A DNA stretch of 64,000 bases from Fragilaria radians (lineage: Eukaryota; Bacillariophyta; Fragilariophyceae; Fragilariales; Fragilariaceae), in assembly GCA_900642245.1 (NCBI GenBank), contig CAAAJI010000004.1, positions 492,369-556,368 on the forward strand, read 5' to 3'. A model generated the notes under the pieces. It was not told the DNA's origin, ran no database searches, and saw only the letters and a program-made list of their open reading frames with translations. Shown here piece after piece: positions 55,074 through 64,000 of the stretch. Both the position numbers and the translations under genes were made by a program. Position 1 is the first letter of the stretch. Every line of letters begins with the position of its first letter.

Positions 55074-57380
55074 CCGAAGATACTTTGTGGCATACCCAAA
55101 GAGCCTATTATTCCACAGAGTAAAGCCGAAACTCTCCAGTACTGTACGCTTCTGGGATTATCTAGTCCCAAATTTAGTGAAGTCTCTTCCATTCAATTCC
55201 CTACAAGTCTTCTCAATCCTTAAGGAACACAAATAAAGAACTATACAATGATGACTTTGTTTTGGGAATGCTTGCAAAATTGTTTTCCTTATGTAGGTCC
55301 AAATAAGGCAAAAACACATCTTCAATATATCCCTCAAAGTTCAACGCAAAAAACTACATTTATGTTTTTAATCTCCATATAGCTAAAATGCAGATTCAGA
55401 ATTCTCACACCAAGTCCTTTCCTACTATGGAAGAAGAAGGAGATGTTTTGAAGTTTACCAAAGTCCAATGAATAAAAGAAGTTTACCAAGCCATCCAATC
55501 ATGACCTTTACAGATCATCAAAAGGATTCTTTCATTCGATTTAAGCTCCAAGCTGGGTTAACTCCGCCCAATGATCTATGTGCGGAGTGATCTTAAACCA
55601 GAATAATACGTTCAGACACATTGACACGGAAAATTAAAAACCAATTTTATAGCAGTTACCTCCTTCATTTTTCTAGCGGCAAATACATAAGGTCTGCATC
55701 CACTCGACATAAAAGGCCAGTGTCTAACCACATACACGCATTGTATTGGTACATATCTAGTGCATATGGAATTGCATTTACAATCAATCAAACCATGATT
55801 CATTAAAAATTGGAAGCCGCGACTTTTCAACAACTAGAAATTTATTCTTGACAAGTTTAGGCCATAACCATGATATTATTTTTTTTAGGAAACTTTGTTG
55901 TGCTCCTATTAAGGAGAAGAAAAATAAGGTTGAAAGTACCTATAGGTTAAATTGTTTAACATGAGAGGTATTTGTGTACCGATATCGTAGGCGTCTGAAA
56001 CTCTATAAAAGGTGAACAAATGAAGGAAGGATCCTGTATGAACTCACACTTAAAAGTTTCGAGACAAGAACGCTTGAAACCAAGCTGAATTCTAAGTCTA
56101 GCATATTTCAATTACTAATCTCAGAGTAGAAATCTGATCGAAGAATTCCTTTCAGCGAAATTTGTTATGCAATTTTATAGGACCCCAATAACCTGGACTT
56201 TTCTACATTTCTTCCACATTGTCATTTAGCAACATTTTTTCTGCTCTGTGGAGATAGCATTATTGAATAGTGCAATCTATGACCTTTGACGTACATTGAG
56301 CTCAAATGAACGGCACTGAAAGGTTTCATGGAAATAAGGAAAATTTGGGAAAACTTCTTTATCATTTTACTTGCTTAAGCATGAATGAGGACACTTGCCA
56401 AGTCATTCATTTTATCACATTTTCCTGAAAGTGTCGCTAGATGACATGCTGTTGCCACATGGTCTTCAATACACCATTCCTTTAGAGGCGATGTCACTGC
56501 TCTTGGATGCGTCAGTTTGAGATGGCATTATTCTTTGGCTAAAGCATAGATTTTAATCGACAAAAATTGCATTCTATTTTGACTCATATGTATATTCTGA
56601 AATGTTTCTACTAAATATATATATAGGTATCTATTGATGATTTATAACTACGAAATATTCGAGGGAAAGTGAATGCTTTGTCTCATGGTGTAGATATTTG
56701 TAGCGGTTGTTCTGAATTAGATGAGTTTGAATTGAATGCCAGTCTCAACTAATGGGAAGCAGTTTGCATGTTCGGAAGATTATTAATGGGGGAAAGTACC
56801 TGATACTTATCCAAATACATTCTGCACCAGCAGACATGAATTAAGAAGGCTAAATTGATGGAACTTTTACAAAAGAGCATGTGTATTTGGATATGGTTAT
56901 TGCGTTGCTTTAAAAACGGAGATCTGCAGGGCATTACCGTTACTCAATCTTGTTCGTGGACGTTATCATTAACTGCTTAACGGACACGACTCAGCGGCAC
57001 TCTTAAGTGTTTTAATGCTATTCACGACTCGAAGATTTCCAAAGTCGAATTTGGCGAGATAATTAAGAAATATTTCGGCAAGAGAAGAATCCTTTTGATT
57101 ATCAAGGTGGATAACCCCGATGAAACTCAATACATGGTCTAGTTATGCAAAAACATACCACACTCTACTCAAGACATTTTTCGACATAGTCACTACTGTA
57201 TTACTCGTCAAGGTAGGCTTCGAGATGTGAAGACACTCAAAGAAAAAGTCAATACCCCTCCAGTCTTGAAGCTCAAATTAGAGGGAACGCCTGATTCACT
57301 GCAAAACAGAAAGCGTAAGTAAAAAGGCCAGTCAGTGAACTCGCAACAAGTTCTGAAGTGCGGCGGGTTCAATTACACAA
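55074..57380. other. Intergenic; one interrupted coding-like stretch near 56980-57320
   Basis: On the plus strand about 56981-57319 is open except for one TAG near 57137-57139. It reads as protein-like text (segments KISKVEFGEIIKKYFGKRR and RDVKTLKEKVNTPPVLKLKL) and ends KRK-stop just upstream of the DUF6824 gene. I cannot join it to that gene in phase, so it may be a relic. The other frames are unremarkable. A tatatata tract lies near 56620. Confidence 0.3.
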
Positions 57381-59733
57381 ATGGAGGAGGATATTCAAGA
57401 AAAGTTAGTTGAAAATGAAAAGTCTAAAGGCGAATCAGCGGATTTTTTGGAAGGAAAAGAAGAAGAGGAAAAAATCGATCATGAGAAATCGAAACTTGAG
57501 AGTGAAAGTAAAGAGAACATAGTTTCTAATGGAGAAGAGTTTTCTCATGGCGAAAATGATGATGGAGATGAAAATGATGACGACGAGGATCTTGATCACG
57601 ACGATGATAGTAGTGACAAGCAAATGGATTCTGACAAGGAGGATCATCATTCTCAGGATTCAAAAAAGGAAATAGTTGTAGAAAAGAAGTTAACAAAGGA
57701 GGAAGAAGAAGCCAGAAGGAAGAAATATGCTGACTATCCTATGATTAACATTAAGAAGCCTCATGACAACGATGTTTTGTATGGTCGTGGCGGGGGAACG
57801 AATCATCATCCAGGGAACAAAATTTATCGCAGGACGGTAGAAGAAAAAAAGCTAGACTACGTTCTCTCTAAGCGCTTGGACAAACCATTGGTGGCCCTGG
57901 ATATCATTAGAAAGTGGCGCTCACAATCACCACCTGGACGTTTCCTTAAACTGGACGAGACAACAGGACTTTGGAGCGATGTTGGTGACAAGAAGGCTCG
58001 AGAAAAAACCTCTCAAGCGTTGCGAGAGAAGGCACCTGATATTCGGAAGAAACAAGAAGAAGAAACTATGTTGAAAGAAGGGAAGGTAAGAGAGTAACAA
58101 TGGCCTTTTGAAAAATAGGGACATGACTAGTAGCGACGCATGATTCACTTAATTTGTTTGCTGATTATTTCCTTCTACCGTGCAAATTTAGGATCCATCA
58201 ACTTTTAAACATGAAAGTACGGACAAAAGAACGGCCAGAGGTTCCGAAGCAGGAAAAGCTCAGCCTCAAGAACAAGTTAAACATGCAATTCTGGCACGGG
58301 ATCATTCCTTAGGGCGGGAATACCTAGGAAGCGGCGAGACTGTAGCTATTGCTGGGTTTTCCTGGGAGGCAACGTCGCTTGACAGAATTCCATCCTACGG
58401 ATCTGTAAATCCTTACCCGAATAATTCAAATCCGGTTTATGGAAGTCATGGGCGCATGTCACCGTACTACCCTCATAGTAGAGCTGGAAGCAGTCAAGAT
58501 TACCCTCCTTGTGGACCGGTACCACCCCGTGATGACTATTATCGAAATATTTCTCATGAAGAGAGGCGACATAGTTTTGAGTCTCGCAGATATGAAAGTT
58601 GGGCAAGAATACCTTCAGGTGACGGAACATCTAGATTGCCAATTCCTCCGTATTCTGCACCTCCCTATGAACATAGGAGGTCAGAGAGCTTCAATAACGC
58701 GCATCACATGCCACCATCTCGCGAGCATTCACTTTCACTAAACCCACTTAGAGAGGCTTCATTAACATTTCCACCCAACCACGATTTTGATTCAAGACCT
58801 GGGACTGGCTATTGGGGTCCACCACATTATACGGGCCACCCGACTCAATCACATCCAATCCCACCGCAGGGCTATGATGCTTCTCAATACTATCGCTCCA
58901 TGACTCCTCCAATCGCAACAGATCCGATGCAATCCTATGGACCTCCAAATAGCATGAATCACGTCCTGTCGGAAACACCCCCTCAACTTAAATCGTCCTC
59001 TAGTAAAGTTTATGATATCACAGCAGACCTTGCGAAATCATGGTCTACGCAGTCTGATGAGTACGATGCTGCTGGTTCACAGTATGGCAATCAGGACATG
59101 TCACAGTCTTGGGATATTCGTGAGATTTACTCAAACGTCCTTAGTGAAGGAACACTTGTTCCTAGCTCTCTTGGACAAGATTCCGCTCAAAGCTTGGGCA
59201 GACCAGATCTTGTTAAGCGAATGACTTCCAACCAAAATGAAAATGTTGAAACAAAGCGAGATTATACAGAAGAACAAGGATCCATCAAACGTCCGGCACT
59301 GAATCGTAATAACTCACTTGCCTCGAACCGTTTGAAAGCAGTTTACGCACCTGGCGCTCTAAATAAACCTAAAGCACTTGATAAAGAGATGCGCAATTTG
59401 AGTATTTCCATGGAACAAAGCTCGTTAGATACTAAGCCTCGAGCCCTCGCTGTAGATGAAAGGGCAAGCACCATCGACATAATCGCTATGGAGCTCATGT
59501 CAAAACCATTGGGTATTCAGGACACAGACCGAAAGACAACTGTGGATGAGTTTGATATGTACCTTGGTGAAGACGACTTCATTCCAGACATTGATGCGCC
59601 ATTGCCAAAACCTCCAACATTACGACCGGTAGATAGATTCACTACTGCAGAGTTTTTGGATCTTGTAAACGAACCATTTGGAGATGACGATTTAGATCCT
59701 AGACCCTCTCTTGATTGGAATGTAGCAAACTAA
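57381..59733 (+). CDS. DUF6824-domain protein (diatom-specific family)
   Basis: Two exons (57381-58085, 58192-59733; intron 106 nt, GTAAGA...TTTAG, phase 0) encode 748 residues. The N-terminal 110 residues are a highly acidic Glu/Asp/Ser/Lys region. Residues about 129-216 are a DUF6824 domain: NDVLYGRGGGTNHHPGNK, KWRSQSPPGRFLKLD, and a C-terminal DKKAREKTSQALREKAPDI helix. This domain is abundant in diatom proteomes, often with acidic leaders, and is thought to be nuclear; its biochemical role is not established. The remainder is Pro/Ser/Tyr-rich and disordered (repeated PPY, PPQGYD), with basic Ser sites and a short acidic end (FGDDDLDPRPSLDW) that could be an activation segment. The ATG at 57381 starts the frame. 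It converges with the PP2A gene 138 nt away. Confidence 0.85.
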
Positions 59734-59871
59734 GGATTTCGAGGAAGACTTGCATGTAAGGGAAAAGTAATGGTGTTTTATTTGTAACATGAGTTTAATG
59801 AAAAAAACGCTCGACTTTGAAAAGAAATGATTGTGGCGTACGGGAAATAAACTAAATTTATGGCTTTCTGT

Positions 59872-62086
59872 TTATCTTTGTACCTTTCCTGTCAGTTCGT
59901 GATCAATTCGTTTCGTTGCCTTTACCGCAAAGAAGCGTACGTCTCGGTCAACATCTTCCTCGAGAATGCCCAAAACCTGTCTGATTTCGGACGTGTATAT
60001 AGTTTGTCCACAGACCACAGCGATTTCTTCAAGAGCCTTGCAAACATTCAATCTTATGTTGGCCACATCATCGAGAGCCATTTCCAGAATAACTGGGAGT
60101 ATATCACGGATAACCACTTCGACTTGAATTTTGGGAGAAATTAGGGAGTAGGCTTGAACGGCTGTTAAACGCCGCATATATGTAACGTGGCGTCGAATTT
60201 CTTCAATCGATGGCAAAAGATACTCCACAGTCCATTCAGTTCCGAAGAGAGACGCTAATTCACTAAGATTCTGTGTAGCGGCTGTTCGAATTGTCGCAAT
60301 ACTGTCGGTAAGCCAGCCAATGCATAGCGCAAGTAACTTCTCTGTGAAGAAATCAATTCCGAGTTGTTTTGCCAGAAGTGGTATATGTGTCAAAATACTG
60401 AGACGAATTCTCCATTTGCTGTCATGAGCAAGATCAAGAATAGCTGGAAGTAAAGATTGAGATAGCAAGTCAACTCCGACAACCTCGTTCAGGGCGCTTA
60501 AGGATGAAATTAGATTGAGGCGTACTTCTGACGCCGTATCGCGAAGTAAAAGAAGAACTGGTGGAACGAGATGTGATATAGTAGCATCCTTCCCAAGAAT
60601 TGGTGCTAGATCCGTGGCGACCATAGCCAAAGCAGCACGAACATGTTCACTATCGTCTTCGGTTAGATTCGTAACTTGCTTCACTAACCGCTCTGCTGCA
60701 GATATTCTAATTGACGAAGTCCATTCTCTCCCAACGGGGTGAAGGACTAGGGCTTTGCATGCCGCGACTGCAGCTAAATTGTAGGTTGCAGCAGTTCTAA
60801 CCTATGATTGGATCATTTGGAATTTAGATAGGAAATTGCATTGAGAGCCTTTTCCAATCAACAAGTAGACTTACCTCAGCTTCAGGGTCTTGTAGCAATT
60901 TCTCATACGCCGGTATCAGTGAATCCATGACTCCTGGTAATTTATCGAAGCCTGCTATAACATCACCAAACTTGGAAGCTGCAGTCCAACGAACTCTCCA
61001 GGAACGATCGTCAATAGTTGCTAGGATCAAAGGTACTATTCTTTGAATCAAAGAAATTTCCGAGGAAGTAAAGTCTGGAGCAAATGCTCCTAGCAATTTA
61101 CCGAAGGTAACGCAGTTCTCAGCTGTTTTCAATCTAACCGCATCTGGTTGTTCATTAGCAGCCAAGAGTTCATAAAGAGGCATCACAACTACTGTCACTT
61201 CACCTAATTCGCTCCAGCAACCTCTGCCTTCCACGTCGACAACAGCATTCAACATGGAACCTAGGTACTGTGCTGCGACTTGACGTACTGTGGCCGAGTC
61301 GTCTCGACAGAGAGTAGCGAAATGCTGCAGGAAATCTTCTTGTTGACTCACATTTAAGCGAGGGTACGTAGAGGAGATGAGACTTGCAGCGGATGTCCGT
61401 GCAGTGAACCATTCACTTGTGGCCAAGCCAGATATCATGGTGGCAAACGATCCCTGGAAGACAGCACGTGGCAAACGAGCTGCCACTTGATTCGTACTCA
61501 CTGATGCTACCTCACGGACGGTATGCTCTTCTGTGGGGATATTCGTCGTATGTTAGAAGCTTTGGAAGGATGAATGATAACGATTGAGGCTGCGGAAATG
61601 AATGAAACGTACCAACCGTCAATAGTGTCTGCAAGAGTGGGAGCAAAATTTCTGCATCCTGTGATCCCCCAACGTAGTCTACAAAGTTTCCCAAAGATTT
61701 TGCAATGGCAATTAGAACATCATCTTCGTCGTCCATACCATCTGCTAAAAAAGGTAAAAGTTCCTGAAAGAAAGAACTATATATTGAGATTTCAATTCTT
61801 AACAGGGATTGGAAAATGTTCAAAATTATAATCTTACATTTCTTGTTCGCTCTTGTCCTAATGCAGCTGCCACAGCTTCTAAACGAGTCGCTGCTGTGAC
61901 TCGATCGGCAACTTCTTCACTTCGTAACATTTCAATCGCTTGTCTTGCTTCGTCTTCTTGAGAAATAATCAAAACTTTATTCATAGAGCCGGATCCTGGA
62001 CTCAGATCTGGTGGTGGAGGTGGTGGTGTCATCATTTTAGGGCCACCATCAACAGGATCTATCTCCACTTCTTCATTTGCACGCAT
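59872..62086 (-). CDS. PP2A scaffold (A/PR65) subunit, HEAT-repeat protein
   Basis: Four exons (62086-61838, 61763-61613, 61530-60875, 60801-59872; introns 74, 82 and 73 nt) encode 661 residues. The phases restore family text across every junction (ERTRN-ELLPFLADGMDDEDDV; LLTV-EEHTVRE; DPEAE-VRTAATYNLA). HEAT repeats run from about residue 40 to the end, with typical PR65 blocks such as AIAKSLGNFVDYVGG, DRSWRVRWTAASKFGD, DSKWRIRLSILTHIPLLAKQ and CIGWLTDSIATIRTAATQNL. It scaffolds the catalytic C and regulatory B subunits of the major phosphatase in cytosol and nucleus. It has an extra N-terminal segment of about 50-60 residues with PPPPPPDLSPGSG, and a basic C terminus (HELTGKVQR) that differs from animal PR65. 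The ATG at 62084-62086 is the start. Confidence 0.93.
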
Positions 62087-63509
62087 GTTCTTATTTTAAC
62101 AACCGTTGTTGACAAATTTGTTTTTCTCTGCAGTGGCAGTTTATCTAGTCGTATGAAACAATGACCCATATTTATTGCACGAATATGTAATAATTTTTGA
62201 AAATGTGTTCCTTTTTAATTGAAATTAATAGAGTTTTCATTTTCAATTGAAATAAAAGACAACACAGTCCTTGCAACATATCACCGCTTGTACTAGCTAG
62301 TTCAGCCTTGGTTGAACTCTTTCTGTTTTGTTTCTATCAAGTGGACTAAGTAGTATCTATCCCAAACGTCATTATTCCTCCAATGAAATTTGAATTCGCG
62401 CCAAAAGAGCTATTCAAACAACAATTGATGTTATATGCATTTTCAGCCCTCAAGGGTTAGAGGGATGCTAATTAAACCACAAAGGTATTTCATAACTCAT
62501 GCTAATTTCTTGTAGCCACTGTTTGGATGTCAGATTGAGCTTATTTCAACACCAAATAGGCACTTTGCTGCATTTTTTGTTTAGCATCACGTTGCATGTA
62601 CAACACAGGCAAATATGAAAGATTCTATGGCAACTGTGGCTGAGTAATTTTATTAAGATGCATACACACTCATTCTAACCATCATCGTTTCTTACACCTT
62701 CTCCTGCACCACATTGATCTTGTTCAAGAAGCATAATGTCGCCCATAAAACGTTTCTCATTAGATATTTGTCTCTTGGAATGTATGGACATACTTATGCT
62801 ACAATGGTTCAGCTGGCATGGAATAAACATGCTGTGCCGTTCATGTCAGGAGTATAGGGTCATAATCAATGAACATGGTTGCAAGTTCTCGAGATACAGT
62901 TTGCCTGTTTTGGTCCGCATTTGGTTTTGCTCCTTACGGATTGATGATTCTCCCTCATCTCCTGGTTTGCAAGTACCTTTAAAACTCTTCACTACTGTTG
63001 TCAAGTGGATCACAGTTAATTTCTCTTCATTGCTGTTCTTAGTCAGCTGAACAAAGGAACTGGATACCACAAAACTCAACCTAAGTCCTAAGACTATTCA
63101 GAAGTGACTATACAGGATTCTTTTTACCCTAAAACACAAAACTCAATAGTAGTGTAAGGAGTAATTACAACAGTGTCATACGAAATAGCAAGAAGTTGCA
63201 TCAAAGCAAATCTTCCCGTAGAGATGAGTGGAGACAAGCACGTGGACATGGATTCCGGGGCAATACCTCGCGCGAACACGGAGGACGCACCGGATGTCAA
63301 ACATCAATAACAGCAATCAACAGAAGATATTACAAAAGAAAGTTTTACAAGATCATCAGTATTATCATTGTTCTGTCCGGAAAGCATTAGATTACAAAAT
63401 GGTGACAGCATGTTTGACAAATTAGATAAAAAACTTTTTCACATGGAAACAAAATAGCAACAGCCTTTGATCAGCAAACACCTTTTGATTTTACATATTA
63501 CAAACCTAG
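62087..63509. other. Intergenic, nothing clearly recognised
   Basis: This is the region upstream of the PP2A scaffold gene. Frames at 62736-63079 and 63196-63425 are not convincing. A start-like sequence near 63222 (MSGDKHVDMDSGAIPRANTE) could be the N terminus of the decayed gag that follows, but I cannot confirm it. Confidence 0.3.
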
Positions 63510-64000
63510 TCTTCAAAGAAGTCAGAGTTCAGAATTGAAATCAAGACACTTTTTGATGTCTATTTGAAATGAAAGCAGACATTTCCAACAAATTTATCAA
63601 AATCATATTCATTCTTATGGGATCAGTGCTCCAAGGCTGTGCAGCGCAAGTTTGAGTCACATTAAGACTTTAATGATGATATTAAGAAAAATCCAATCTA
63701 ATCATTAAATACCATAAATGAGCAAGCTCTGAATTATCAAGATAAGAAGAATGCAATGTGGAGTACAATGGATGCATTTGGGGCGTTTGCAAGTACTAAA
63801 CAGAAAGAAGGAGAGTCATTGCAAGAATTCACCAAGCGGTTCAAGGGAGCTAAAGATATTTTGGAGACTCCTATGGGCAGCCACATTATTTTGACAAAGT
63901 TCATAACAAAAATGAATGGATATGTATTTGAATCTGAGAAGATCTATTGAGACCTTGCAAATACTGCATTTGAACAGTGCTCAGCATATTTCTTAGAGCA
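63510..64000 (+). mobile_element. Decayed Ty1/copia gag, truncated by the window edge
   Basis: One plus-strand frame, interrupted by several stops, reads the copia Gag order: KTLFDVYLK, then SKSYSFLWDQCSKAVQRKFE, then NEQALNYQDKKNAMW, then LQEFTKRFKGAKDILET and IILTKFI. This matches the diatom copia capsid region ('..YSLIWGQCT..M..K', '..NYQ..K', 'DYTKRFKAAKDVL.SHIGGPI.LTKFI'). The stops make this copy inactive, and it continues past position 64000. Confidence 0.72.

Noticed and set aside
1..64000. CRISPR arrays, prophage, operon-like defence islands
   Set aside because: No regularly spaced direct repeats with unique spacers exist; introns, tRNA type and gene families show nuclear eukaryotic DNA.

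Overview
The window looks like nuclear DNA from a diatom (stramenopile), though I cannot name the species. The evidence is a DUF6824 protein with the GRGGGTNHHPGNK signature, an HSF-type regulator without a clear trimerisation zipper, a CobW GTPase whose leader has a plastid-type Ala|Phe junction, short GT-AG introns of about 60-220 nt, AT-rich intergenic DNA, and decayed Ty1/copia fragments of diatom type. The window holds about 15 protein genes, one tRNA-Gln(CUG), several retroelement relics and one 641-nt assembly gap (21333-21973).

Layout. 1-7 kb: HSF-type regulator (-), then decayed retroelement pieces. 7-13 kb: a large beta-propeller protein (-) divergent from a three-exon class I ribonucleotide reductase large subunit (+). 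13-19 kb: a PUS3/TruA-like pseudouridine synthase (-) and a membrane-anchored SGNH hydrolase (-). 19-26 kb: gene-poor, with one candidate small spliced gene, a copia RNase H relic beside the gap, and the tRNA. 26-33 kb: a 2-oxoglutarate/Fe(II) oxygenase (+) and a six-exon MCTP-like double-C2 membrane protein (-). 33-45 kb: a DUF3598/lipocalin-like protein (-), mitochondrial elongation factor GUF1/LepA (-), and a double-domain fluoride exporter (+) carrying a 1-nt frameshift. 45-48 kb: copia integrase relic and repeats. 48-55 kb: HMG-box protein (-) divergent from a CaMKK-like kinase with a prenylation tail (+), which is tail-to-tail with the histidine-rich CobW GTPase (-). 57-62 kb: DUF6824 protein (+) tail-to-tail with the PP2A scaffold subunit (-). 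63.5-64 kb: a copia gag relic running off the edge.

The genes are independent eukaryotic transcription units. I see no operon or defence island and no convincing undescribed multigene system. The most interesting individual observations are the polybasic CVIQ tail on the kinase, the 63-bp tandem repeat encoding a histidine/cysteine-rich insert in a plastid-type CobW GTPase, repeated RRxSMP motifs in the HMG-box protein, and the homopolymer frameshift in the fluoride exporter. I worked out exon structures by hand from splice consensus, phase and family alignment from memory, so they need RNA evidence.
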